Shown: one piece after another, positions 32,424 to 43,006 of the stretch
Position numbering within the stretch: the stretch's first letter is position 1
How the letters are laid out: the number at the start of each line of letters is the position of its first letter
Program-made: the position numbers and the translations under genes
Notes under the pieces: model-generated
Databases searched by the model: none
What the model was told of the DNA's origin: nothing
Seen by the model: only the letters and a program-made list of their open reading frames with translations
Assembly: GCF_029784155.1 (NCBI RefSeq)
Contig: NC_073693.1
Location: 233,383,102 to 233,447,101, forward strand
Source of the DNA: Uranotaenia lowii
Lineage: Eukaryota; Arthropoda; Insecta; Diptera; Culicidae
DNA length: 64,000 nucleotides
Reading direction: 5' to 3'

Positions 32424-35246
32424 GAAGAACAGAAAAAAAATCAACCAACAGTGATTTATTTGAATTGTGGAGGTATGACAGCAAACTTTGAAGATATTCG
32501 TTTGATGGTGCAATCGATGAAACCGAAAGTAGTAATGCTGACTGAAACGCATGTGACAGAAACATTAGACGTTAACCTTTTCCAGCTACCAGATTTCCGT
32601 TCCGTTATTTGCTTCTCTGATTCGAGGCACACTGGAGGAGTTATGATTTATCTCCATGCAAGCATAAAATATAAGGTCCTATTGAATGCTAAAACAAATC
32701 GAAATTGGTTCCTCGGTATCGAAATTTTCTCTGGAATAACTGCGGGTCGATATGGTGTGCTGTATCATTCACCTAACGACAGTGATGCCATTTTTCTAAA
32801 AGTCTTAGAGGAAACTTGGTTGGAGGAATTTGTTGACTTATCTAAGTTTAACTTGATAGTCGGAGATTTCAATATAGATTGGGTAAATCCTGCAGATTCC
32901 GCAAACCTGAAAAATATGATGAATTCGTTCTATCTCAAACAGCATGTTAAAGATTATACTCGCATAACACGTACTAGCCAAACACTGATTGACTTGGCGT
33001 TCTCAAACTGTGATATTCATGTTTGTGCCGTTAACGATTTTAAAATCTCTGACCATGAAACTTTATGTTTGTACATTGGTAACAACAGTATTGATTGTGA
33101 TGAAAAATTAATTAGGGTACAGAGTTGGAAAAATTACTCCCCTGACAAATTACTTACATTGCTGAGAAGTCATATAGAACAAATAAATTCAGAATGGCTG
33201 CTAGATAATCTGCATAATAAAGCAAAATGTTTAATCGAGAATATTCAAAAATGTGTAAATACATTAGTGACCGTTGAATTTAAAAAAACCAAAGAATCAA
33301 TCAAATGGTTTGATACTGAACTTGCCCAGATGAAAAGAAGAAGGGATAAGTCGTACCAGAAATTTTTGCAGTGCAACACTGATCTTACATGGTCACTCTA
33401 TAAAACGTACAGGAACGAGTATTCATGTAATCTGCGAAGAAAAAAGCGAGAATATATACAGCGCTCTATTGACGCGAATAAAACGAATAGTAAGGAGCTA
33501 TGGAAAGTCCTCAAGAAGCTCATAAAACCAGCTACACCTTCAGCTAAATCAATTGAATTTGATGGAGTAGAAGAATATGAGCAGTTGAAAATCGCCAATA
33601 TGTTCAATGAATATTTCATATCAAGCATTGAAGAAATTAGTAGTTCCATTGAAACAGAGCCTGAGCCCATTCAACTTACAGGAATGTACACCCAAAGCCA
33701 ATTAGCCAATTTTTCCCCTATAACGCTTGAATGTTTGAAAAAAATTGTCTGGACAATGGGATCATCTTCTGGTGCCGATATAGTGAACTGCAGAATATTG
33801 AAAGATGGATTTGAATTAATTGGTGGTAAACTATTGCACATCATCAATGAATCATTGTTGACGGGAATCGTTCCGCAGTCCTGGAAAGAGTCTCTAGTCG
33901 TTCCGATTGAGAAAGTCAATGGAACATCAAAAGCAGAGGAGTTTCGACCCATTAATATGCTTCCAGTTTATGAGAAGGTTTTGGAGTTAATAGTGAAGGA
34001 GCAGTTATTATGCTACATAGAAGCAAACAAAATACTGGTTGCAGAACAAAGCGGATACCGTAAGAATCACTCTTGTGAAACAGCTCTCAACTTATTACTG
34101 GCTAAATGGAAAGGAACATTGGATAAAAAAATGAAAATCATTGCCGTTTTTCTCGATTTAAAGCGAGCATTCGAAACTATTTCACGCAAAAAACTTATTG
34201 ACACGCTTTCGAAATACGGGATAAAAGACACAGCTCTTAAATGGCTCCAATCCTATTTAGAAGGCCGATTTCAAAGAACCAAATACTCCTCTGTGATATC
34301 AAATACCAAAGAAACCACGCTTGGCGTACCCCAAGGAAGCGTTCTAGGACCACTGCTTTTTATTTTATATATAAACGACATGAAGAAAATTCTCAAACAC
34401 TGTGATATTAATTTATTTGCCGATGATACTGTGATATTTATTGCTTGTGATGATGCTGGTGCTGCTGTCCATAAATTGAACTGTGATCTCGTGAATTTGA
34501 ACAAATGGCTGAATTTTAAAATGTTAAAACTAAATGTCTCTAAAACTAAATGTTTGGTCGTCTCTAACAAGCATATGAACTATGATTCAGTAAACGTTTG
34601 TATCGATGGTGTACGTCTCGATATAGTTCATGAAATAAAGTATCTCGGTGTAATAATAGATGAGAAATTAAACTTCAAAGATCACATCAACAATTCAGTG
34701 AAAAAAATTGCCAAAAAATTTGGTTTAATGTGTCGTTTACGTAAAGATTTGTCACAGTGGAGTCTAATTTATTTGTATAAAGCAATCATATCCCCGCATT
34801 TTGACTTCTGTCCGTCTATAATATGTTTCGCAAACGATCAGCAAATGGCTCGGCTACAAAGGCTTCAGAACAAAATCATGAGGTTGATCCTCAGATGCCA
34901 TCGAAGGACCCCTGTTCAAAATATGCTAAATGCTCTACAATGGCTATCAATTAGACAAAGAGTAACCTACCTCACATTGATTTTAATTTTCAAAATCGTG
35001 AAAGGAATAGCACCAGAATATCTTCAAGAACGGATAGTAAGAGGAACGGACCTGCATCACTATGGAACACGTTTTGCTTGTGAAATACGATCTGCATCAT
35101 TTTTATTGGCATCTTCGCAGAATTCATTGTTTTATCGAGGCATAAGATTATTTAACAATCTACCAACGGAAATCAAAAGAGAAGAAAATTTTAATCGTTT
35201 TAAGATTAAGTGTTTGGCGTTTGTAAAAGTTAATTTTAGTTTATAG
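32418..35246 (+). CDS. Retrotransposon ORF2: AP endonuclease + reverse transcriptase
   Basis: Open for 942 codons after the ORF1 stop, in the ORF1 frame. Counting from the GTG at 32451, the endonuclease shows LNCGG (4-8), TETH (31-34), GDFN (138-141) and SDH (200-202). The reverse transcriptase shows SSGADIV, FRPINMLP, DLKRAFE, GVPQGS and catalytic FADD (656-659), followed by thumb and C-terminal domains typical of CR1/L2/Jockey-type elements. It nicks target DNA and primes reverse transcription there. There is no ATG between the TAG and the first catalytic Asn; the first ATG (residue 9) lies after LNCGG. Translation by readthrough of the TAG is therefore proposed, with a non-AUG start as the alternative. 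Confidence 0.85.
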   Translation, partial: QLEEQKKNQPTVIYLNCGGMTANFEDIRLMVQSMKPKVVMLTETHVTETLDVNLFQLPDFRSVICFSDSRHTGGVMIYLHASIKYKVLLNAKTNRNWFLGIEIFSGITAGRYGVLYHSPNDSDAIFLKVLEETWLEEFVDLSKFNLIVGDFNIDWVNPADSANLKNMMNSFYLKQHVKDYTRITRTSQTLIDLAFSNCDIHVCAVNDFKISDHETLCLYIGNNSIDCDEKLIRVQSWKNYSPDKLLTLLRSHIEQINSEWLLDNLHNKAKCLIENIQKCVNTLVTVEFKKTKESIKWFDTELAQMKRRRDKSYQKFLQCNTDLTWSLYKTYRNEYSCNLRRKKREYIQRSIDANKTNSKELWKVLKKLIKPATPSAKSIEFDGVEEYEQLKIANMFNEYFISSIEEISSSIETEPEPIQLTGMYTQSQLANFSPITLECLKKIVWTMGSSSGADIVNCRILKDGFELIGGKLLHIINESLLTGIVPQSWKESLVVPIEKVNGTSKAEEFRPINMLPVYEKVLELIVKEQLLCYIEANKILVAEQSGYRKNHSCETALNLLLAKWKGTLDKKMKIIAVFLDLKRAFETISRKKLIDTLSKYGIKDTALKWLQSYLEGRFQRTKYSSVISNTKETTLGVPQGSVLGPLLFILYINDMKKILKHCDINLFADDTVIFIACDDAGAAVHKLNCDLVNLNKWLNFKMLKLNVSKTKCLVVSNKHMNYDSVNVCIDGVRLDIVHEIKYLGVIIDEKLNFKDHINNSVKKIAKKFGLMCRLRKDLSQWSLIYLYKAIISPHFDFCPSIICFANDQQMARLQRLQNKIMRLILRCHRRTPVQNMLNALQWLSIRQRVTYLTLILIFKIVKGIAPEYLQERIVRGTDLHHYGTRFACEIRSASFLLASSQNSLFYRGIRLFNNLPTEIKREENFNRFKIKCLAFVKVNFSL

Positions 35247-35849
35247 TACGTGTTAAATGTGAGTAATTTATTACCAGATGATGATGAAGTCAACTGAACA
35301 AACGTCTCTGAGCCGCACATGACAAATATCAAAAGCAACGCGATCTGGGGCGCGGTAAAACCCTGAAATGGACTCATGTGTGTGTGGGAAGGGTTGAATA
35401 TCCTGAAATATCCCTTTTCTCAGATGGTCCCTGTTCAAAAGTTGAGAATTAATAGCACCAAAATAAAAAGCAGATAAAAAGGCAATGATGGACGTACATG
35501 GGAATACATTCACAGAAAAACAGCAAACTAAAAAATCGACCAAACATGAGGAGACTGTATAAAATATCTTACAAGATAATCCAGCCCAAGATCCCATGTA
35601 CGGGGGAAAGTGGAGGGCCATCATCATCATCATAAGCAGCCGCTATAAAATGAGAGCTGCAGCTGGAGTTTCGGATTGCTGCACCAAAATAACTTAAATT
35701 TATATTCTGAATCTTCATTCGTGTTAAAGATCTGATAATTTTAATCTGTTTCTATAAGCTTCGCCCTAAAAAAGGAGGGTTCCAAATAAATAGTACGCAA
35801 ACAATCCAACTGATAAAATATGGTTATTTTTGCTTGATATGTTCTGGTT

Positions 35850-37310
35850 TTATGCTAAAAAACTGATAAGAGAGACCACCCCCTCCCCCTCGTGGCCTTC
35901 CCTTCCCCCTGCTGAATGGAGATCGTGATTTTTAATAATCATACCCATTTTTTTCGTTCCCAAAAATCTTCTTGTATCAAATATTGTTCCATTGGTTGAT
36001 AATTTTTCAAGCTTTACAACAAAATTTATATGGAACCCCTTCCTTTTTTCTCCTCTCTACACTGTGAAGCGTTAGGGTCTATCGTAGAAACATATCTCTT
36101 AACCAAGTACCTTTCTATGCCATATTTGTTTCCATTTGATGGCTTCGTTAGCATAAATTGAAAACTTATGATATCAAAATTGTATTGGGCTCACCTCCCT
36201 CCTCCTATGTACATACTCACTGAAAGGAGGATGGTGTGTCAGCTCTGTTTGCTCTAATATTTCTCAAGATATGCAAAAAATTGTATGGTAGCCTCCCTTG
36301 CCCCCTTAATATCTTTCCGCTGAAAAAAGTGGGGCTTCAACTTATAAAAGAAACATTTCTCGTATCCAAATACCCTCAAATGCAAAATTTGGTTCAATTT
36401 GCTCGATCAGCTCTCCAGTTATACTGAAAATTGTAAGGGAGACCTCTTCCCCCCTTTTCATCCATCTTTTTGAAGGAGTGAGGGATACCAAATATTCACA
36501 GAAGCATTTCTCGTACCGAAATATTCCATGCCAAATTTTGTTCCATTTACTGTTTTAGTGCTTGAGTTATGCAGTAAAAAATGTATGAAACTCCCCTCTC
36601 TTTTTCCTTTCTCCCCGCTGGAAGAAGGAAAGAGTCTCAAACAATCATTAGAACATGTCACGTTCCCAAATACCCGCCCATGCCAAGTTTGGTTCCATTT
36701 GCATAATAAGTTTTTGAGTTATGTAAAATATATATAAAAGAGCCCCCCCCTTTTGAATCTCCCTACTGGAAAGAGGGAGGGGTCTCAAATAATCATAGAA
36801 AAAATTTTCGTATCCAAATACCCTTCTATGCTAAATCTGGTTCCATTTGCTTTATCAGTTTTTGAATTATGTAAAAAAAATATTAAAGGCCCCCTCCCTC
36901 TTTTTACTGGAAAGAGGGAGGGGTCTCAAATAATCATTGAAACATTTTTCGTATCCCAATACCTTCTCATGCCAAATTTGGTTCCGATATCTTGATTAGT
37001 TTTCGAGTTATATAAAAAAATGTACCGTAGCCCCCCTCCCTCCTTCCAATCACCCCACTGAGAGGAGGGAGGGGTACCTTATATTCATAGAAATATTCCT
37101 AGTTCCTAAATGCTACCCCATGCCAAATTTGATACCATTTGCTTGATGGGGGCTCGAGTTATGCAAAAAATTGTCTTTTGTTTGGGAGGCCCCTCCCTCC
37201 CTTATCGAGAGAGGGAGGGGTCTCAAACCATAATAGGAACCTTCCCCGGCCTCCAATACCCCCACCTGCCAAGTTTCACGCAAATCGGTTCAGTAGTTTC
37301 CGAGTCTATA
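35850..37310 (+). repeat. Array of ~145-bp hairpin-bearing tandem units
   Basis: The landmark TGCCAAATTTGGTTCCATTT or a variant recurs near 36115, 36389, 36530, 36679, 36829, 36970, 37121 and 37267, a period of about 141-151 bp. Each unit also has a CCCCTCCCTC...GAGGGAGGGG inverted repeat forming a strong stem-loop, and a segment near TTTTCGAGTTAT. Units are well diverged. The array is followed by (CAGA)n and TATATATAGAT. Reverse-orientation arrays of the same unit occur at 45.0-46.7 kb and after 63.36 kb. Non-coding. Confidence 0.8.
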
Positions 37311-37311
37311 G

Positions 37312-37338
37312 GGAACAGACAGACAGACAGACAGACAG
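37312..37338 (+). repeat. (CAGA)n microsatellite
   Basis: Six CAGA-type repeats terminate the array. The mirror form (TCTG)n occurs at 45013-45037 beside the inverted copy. Confidence 0.9.
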
Positions 37339-37625
37339 AAATCCATTTTTATATATATAGATAATAAAGAAGTTATGAAATAAAGAAAAAAGTGGCCCAA
37401 GAAGAATCTTTTTGTTTTCTTTTATGTAGAAACGAATATAAAATATATTGCTTGAAGGCAATACATGTATGTCGTCAGCAGAAAAAAAATGCCTTTTAGT
37501 CCAGACCGGTTACTGAATCACAAAATTATTTATTTAAAAAAAATGATTGGCCGAAAAATATATTTATACCAACAGTGTTGGTATAGGATTATAAAAGTAA
37601 TATAAAGTTGGTTGGTGGTATCATT

Positions 37626-40203
37626 CATCCCCGTACGAAGGACCCGTCCAGGGGAGAGGAGGGATAGGGGTTTCGAAATTCAAATGGTAAATGCAGAAAT
37701 TGATTTTCAAGACCATTTTCTTACTTATGACCATAATACAGAATGAGTGAGAATCAAAGTTTCGAATCAATGCTTTTCCCGGAAAGTCATCAATAATTTA
37801 TTTATAATGATATTCCTTATTCTGAACTACACATTTGCTTGAAATAAAATTTTCAGCAGCCAAATTTTCGATTTAAACATCAATATTTCCGAAACCCTAG
37901 AAATCGAAATCGAATTTAAATTTCGAATTAAACCAAAACTCAAAGCTTTGGACAAAAGAAACACAGGAATAAAATACATTAATTTTAACCCTGATTTAAA
38001 AAGTAACTAAATTCAAATTCCAAAATAAATTCCAGATCAGGTAAAAAATCAATCATGATTAAAAACTCTTCAGCAAAATGATTATGATTATTGGTTACTA
38101 ATCGTCTTAATTTACATTCCTTTTCTTCATTTTCAATTGAAGGCTTGATTAAAAAAAATTAGCTGTAATATTTTGAATTTGAAGAAATATTTAAGCAAGA
38201 TTTAAATTGTAAATTCTTCATGAGGAAATGAAATTCCATTTTCATCTTCAGAGAGAATTCATTCGAAACACATTATTGAAATTAAATTTTATTCCATACA
38301 AAGAAGACAAACAATATTATTTCAAGAGTGCGAGTGATCAAAATTGGGATATCATCATTTTTCAAATTTAAAATTCTCCAGTTATTAAAATGTCAAAAAC
38401 AATCTTTTCACAGTAATAACTTTAAATGTTTATAAAACAACATTTTCAATTCATCATTGAAAGCTAATTCTGACAAAGAACAGGTGTGGAAATGGGTTAC
38501 TGATAAAAATCAAAATAATGAATTTCAATATTTGTTGTGAATATTGAAGCACAATTCAAAGTTAATTAACGTCGCGCATTAAAATTTAGCTGCTACTTCG
38601 ACTTTTCATAGATTAAAAATAATGAAAGATTCAAAAAAGGTTAATTAAAGTAATATGAATACGTGAATAAGGTTTAAGACTTTAAAACTTTAAGTTTTGA
38701 ATATTTTCTTGCCGTTAAAATACTAGGTCTTGTAAAAAACAAAAGGATCCTGTATAAAAAGTTAGGATATAAATATAATCTTTCTAGAACATAACTTTTC
38801 AAAACACAAAATTGATCATTCATGCTTTAATAAATCTTCATAAAAAAGATTTTTATTTAAAGAAAAAATTTAAGCAGGTATATTCAATTTCGGAATAATG
38901 GTGATGAGGATGTTACTGATTAATCTAAAAAAAAATCTGATTTCTGCAGTTAAAAAAATTAAAGATATCATTACAAGCATTTCTAATACAAGTGAAGAAA
39001 TTTAAAAAAAAATGTTCTATTTCGTTTAAAATTTTTGTTAAAGCCTGAATTTGATTTTTGTTTTAAAAATATCATTCAATACGGTTTATACGGAGTAAAG
39101 TAAACAAAAGAAGACTTCTATATTTTTTTGCTGAAATCAAAATGACTCGCTATCTTTTGGAAAATGGAAAGTCGATTTTATACCTATTTAGATTTTGTTA
39201 GATTTATGTTTTGTAGTTTTGTCAAATAACAAAAAAAAAAGTTTTATCAAGTACAAAAGCTGTCAGACAAAAAAACTTATTACAAATTTGGATTCAGGGC
39301 GCCCAAATCAATCGAAACCTGCTTTTACATTATTAGCCCCATGGAAAATGCGCCTCGCCTTGAGTCCTTTATAAAAATCCTTTCAAATATGAAGTCTAGC
39401 ATTCAGAAGAATGAGAAATACAAAATATAATTGAGACTGAAACTGGTTTCTTGAGGAATATTTCATATCAGCATAAAATTTGGAATGACATTAACTATTT
39501 TTTTTACAATCAAAGTGATTAAATGGATACTAAGTTTTTGCTTTTATTTTGCTAAATCTGTTGACTATTGTGAGTATTCAATACCTGTAACATGGTAACC
39601 AACTTGTGTTGTGTGAAATAAGTATTCGATGAATGAATTTTGAACACATTTTCAAAGGTGATGGGAAATATTTGGAAAACATGAAACATGAGATTTAAAA
39701 GAAAGAAAGAACATAAGCCGTAAATACCATAAATTTCTCGGAAAATACACAACGGCTCACCGGCAGGGACTTAAACCCGCAATTTCCACTTCAGTACAAC
39801 GAAGTTCAAATGGTTGGTTTTAAACTTTGAACTTGTTCAATTACAATTCTTAGTAAAAATCCATTTTAAACACGAGGTGGGATTTTTGTGTGTCAAGATT
39901 TGAGGTTTAAAACAAAAGCCTAAGTGATTTGCAAATCTAAAATTTATAATTAGTTTAAATTTGTGAACATAATATAAAATCGTATTATGAAATGTTTCAA
40001 GCGTAGAGTGATTCAAGACTAAATCCTGCTGGACGCAAGCCAATTTCCTCACATGTATGTTAAAACTTATTTTTTAACACCTTTTGGGATCAAGTGATTT
40101 CCTAGTAAATTAATTTCTAGTACTGAAAATTTTACTTGGAAAAATCTCCATAAAGAAGGGGGTTAGCCTCTAAACCCCCCCCCCCCCTGTTCGCACGGCC
40201 TTG
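37626..40203. mobile_element. Non-autonomous hAT-like element, G-tract family, copy 2
   Basis: The left end CATCCCCGTACGAAGGACCC is a variant of the copy 1 left end (CAGGCCCGTGCGAAGG). The right end, reverse-complemented CAAGGCCGTGCGAACAGG, nearly equals copy 1. The target duplication is GTATCATT / ATATCATT (7 of 8). Internal segments also match copy 1, for example AAGTATTCGATGAATGAATT near 39619. No transposase. A decayed tRNA-like sequence lies at about 39745-39800. Confidence 0.75.
39745..39800 (-). repeat. Decayed tRNA-like (SINE-type) sequence
   Basis: On the minus strand a CTTCGTTGTACTGAAG anticodon-arm-like hairpin is followed by a box-B-like GCGGGTTTAAGTCCCTGC arm. The box A side is not recognisable. 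Probably part of a SINE absorbed into the hAT-like element; not a functional tRNA. Confidence 0.35.
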
Positions 40204-40416
40204 ATATCATTAAGCCAATCCGTCGTACTGGGTAAAGTTTTGAAAAAAAAATTGTACCTCTATTGCAAGATTTTTAAAAATTTTCTATGAGAATCAAAAA
40301 CTTAAAAAAACTACCCCATGACGTGAGAAACCGTGTCATGATAATTAAATGATAACTTTATTACATTACATTAGTATAAAAATGTAATATGTGATCTAAT
40401 GACGTTACGGTTTTTG

Positions 40417-40651
40417 ACAAAGTTGTGCAGCGGAGATTTCCTTCAGAGAATCTAAAAATTGGCACAAAAACCAGGCTCGGTTCCACAGAAGAAACAAATA
40501 TGATGATGATTTTTCTGTACTAAATATAAACCTAAAAGTTAAAATTTACTCATGTCAACGTTACTAAAAAATTCTAGAAAAAAACATTGATGAGAAATTC
40601 AAAGTTTGGTAAAAGGTCAAAATTTGAGAAATTCAAAAATGACCCCAAATC
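40417..40651 (+). repeat. Partial copy of the GACTGAGTCGATTTGGGG foldback family
   Basis: Matches the right arm of the element at 42202-43006 in the same orientation (AAAGTTGTGCAGCGG, TTGGCACAAAAACCA, then ATGACCCCAAATC), and stops just before where the terminal repeat should be. Confidence 0.65.
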
Positions 40652-42201
40652 ATGCACTTCTAAAGTAGACAATGCAATGGTATATTTTGTGGAATCAAAT
40701 TTTTTCGAAGTTTTTCAAATGTTCGTCAAAACGATTAGTTCAGCGTCACGCAGCTCAATAAAGAAGTTCAACGATAATATTCATGGAGTACTATTTCAAA
40801 TTGTTGATTTATTTAGAATTTTAAGCCTTTTGGGTTTATTAATCCCATTCCTGTGTTTTTCTCTAAATTGTAAATTTTTCATTTCATTTATGGAAGAACA
40901 AAGATTATCGGTTCAGCTTGGGATTCAATGGAAAATTAATAACCCAATATCGTATCGTTTTAGTTTATACTTATTCAATATCTAGAACTCATCGATATTA
41001 ATGGTAGCCATTTTTAAATTCTCCATTGAACTGTTATAATAACAAAATCCTTCAATGAACTCGAAGATCGGGACAACCTCGAATCGGTCGATTGCATTTA
41101 ATGAGGTGAGAATTTGTAACAGCTGACGTGCAAACGAACAGCACAAAAGATTTTCCTAAGGGATCGAAGATTTTCTTTTGCACATGGGAGTCATTTCCTG
41201 GTGTGCTTTTTTCCTCTATTCCTATTGAAGCAATTCCTATCGACATGTCTCGTTGCATATTCATTTGCTCGGGTGAAGTGGTTGTCAAATATTTATCACG
41301 GAAAATAACACTGTTTACCGAATGAAAGTTGAATATAACCCGTTCATGAATATGGTTGATCATTTATGAGGTTATGTGCTCTTAGTTTTTTTTATTTCAA
41401 AGATCTAAAAATCTTTGAATCTTAGAAAAGGCAAATGATGCTAAAAATAATGCTATTTAAAAAAACAGTGTCAGAATTCAATATACAAATTTTTAGATTT
41501 TAAATCAAAATTTTGTAAACCAATTTTCCTCTGAAATTGAATGGATAAAATAAATCTAAGAATTGGTCCTAGGAAAAACGGAAACGAATGGAACACATCT
41601 TTCATTGTAATGCCACTAGACTTCTATCGTGTGAAGTTTAAATCATTCACCCTCTATCCTGCCTCTATCTATAAACATAGGCTACTGGCAAACGTTCTTT
41701 CAACTATCCGGGTGTAGCGTAAACATAGACTAAACAGTCGGTACCTTATAGTGGCAGAAAAATGTGTTTCGTCCATGCGATTCCTCAAAGTGCGGCTATT
41801 CAACAGAAATGTCTAATGACAAAGAAAACTTTCCACGCGGCCGACTGCTACCAAACAATTATGGTTGTTAGGTGTAGTTGCCATAAAAATGTGTAGTTGT
41901 TCGAAGCGTGGCGTCTGTCATTTGAAGCAAATGCTAAATGTTTATGTTTTGAAGTGTTGAGGAACATTTTGCTTTGCTTGTGGAGTATCTAAAGATATTG
42001 AAAAAAGTATTTTTTTTGGCTCAAACTAAATTAGCAATCGCTAAAGCATAGATCTTTCCTACTTCAGTCATACGACCAAAGATTTAGAATCGTCTCGTAA
42101 GCCTTTCTGTTACGCTTTTTCCGTCTCTTCTGTCCTGTCGACCTTACAAGCAGATAGAGAAAAAACACCTCCAGAACCAGCACCAGTCATGAAGAGTTAT
42201 T
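40652..42201. other. Non-coding stretch
   Basis: A 132-codon open frame at 40587-40985 starts inside the foldback fragment and has no recognisable feature, so I do not call it a gene. The rest is AT-rich DNA of normal complexity with no termini or RNA genes that I can support. Confidence 0.45.
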
Positions 42202-43006
42202 AGACTAAGTCGATTTGGGGTTATTTTTAAGTTTCTTAAGCCCGGGTTTCTAGAAAGCTTCGTTTTGGTTCAAAACTCATCCATGATTTTTTGCAGAATT
42301 TTTAAGTAGCATTTACGTGTACATGAGTTAATTTGAACTTTAAGGCTTGGATGAAAAAATTGAATATTTCTTTTGAAATAATCAACATGATTTTTGTTTC
42401 TTCTGTAGAACCGATTCTGCTTATGGTTTTTGTGCCAATTTATAAAATCTTTGAAGGAACTTTGTGCAAGACCGTATCTTCGAATTTTTATTAGACAAAA
42501 AAGTTATTAGGTGTGGAATAGGGCCATGTCTTTTGGCGTTGAAAAATAATTAATTCAATTGACATCACTGCCGGGTGCCTAGCGCGGTATTGCATGACTA
42601 CTTTTCAAACAGTACTTCGATAGGCACAAGCAGTGATGTCAGTTGAATTGATTGATTATCAATGCCAAAAGACATACTCCTATTCTACTGTTCATAAATT
42701 TTTTCAGTAAAAAATACGAAGTTACTAACTTGCACAAAGTTGTTCAGCGGAAAATTTCCTTTTGAGTATTTATAAATTGGCACAAAAACCATAAGCAGAC
42801 TAGATTCAACGGAAGAAACAAAAATGATGTTGATTTTTCAGAACAAAATATTCCATATTCTCATACAAACCAATAAGTTCAAATTGACTCATGTAAACAT
42901 TACTTAATAATTCTGAAAAAATCATGGATGAGTTTTTAACCAAAACGAAGCTTTTTAGACACCCGGGTTTGAAAAATTCTAAAATGAGCCCAAATCGACT
43001 CAGTCT
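42202..43006. mobile_element. 805-bp foldback element with long inverted arms and TA flanks
   Basis: The terminal repeats are GACTAAGTCGATTTGGGG (left) and GACTGAGTCGATTTGGGC (right, reverse-complemented), each with TA just outside. The inverted similarity continues through nearly 390 bp per arm (GCTTCGTTTTGGTT and AACTCATCCATGATTTTTT in both) to a centre near 42600. Other copies are partial at 40417-40651 and 54317-54500. Non-coding; a TA-specific (Tc1/mariner-like) origin is inferred. Confidence 0.8.

Larger units (their letters stand above)
30960..35637 (+). mobile_element. Intact-looking two-ORF non-LTR retrotransposon
   Basis: 5' UTR of uncertain start, ORF1 31089-32417, ORF2 32418-35246, and a 390-bp 3' UTR ending in a (CAT)n microsatellite at about 35622-35634. 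Microsatellite rather than poly(A) ends are usual for CR1/L2-related elements. Neither ORF is broken apart from the TAG between them, so this copy is young or recently active, in contrast to the other non-LTR copies in the window. The 5' boundary and any target duplication were not resolved. Confidence 0.75.
30700..37364 (+). mobile_element. Composite repeat: head, inserted retrotransposon, hairpin array, (CAGA)n tail
   Basis: Starts near ACTAGCTGACCCGGTGTGCT (30708) and ends in a (CAGA)n tract followed by TATATATATAGAT (37364), ends that commonly bracket one type of insect interspersed repeat. Between them are the two-ORF retrotransposon (about 30960-35637) and a tandem array of hairpin units (35850-37310). 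That the outer head and tail belong together, with the retrotransposon inserted between them, is inference. Confidence 0.45.

Noticed and set aside
35850..37310. CRISPR-like appearance of regularly spaced hairpin repeats
   Set aside because: Units are ~145 bp, diverged throughout, with no constant repeat/unique spacer structure, in a eukaryotic context.
39745..39800. Functional tRNA gene
   Set aside because: Only the anticodon arm and box B are tRNA-like; box A and the acceptor stem are missing.
40587..40985. 132-codon plus-strand frame
   Set aside because: Starts inside a foldback-element fragment and has no recognisable features; probably chance.
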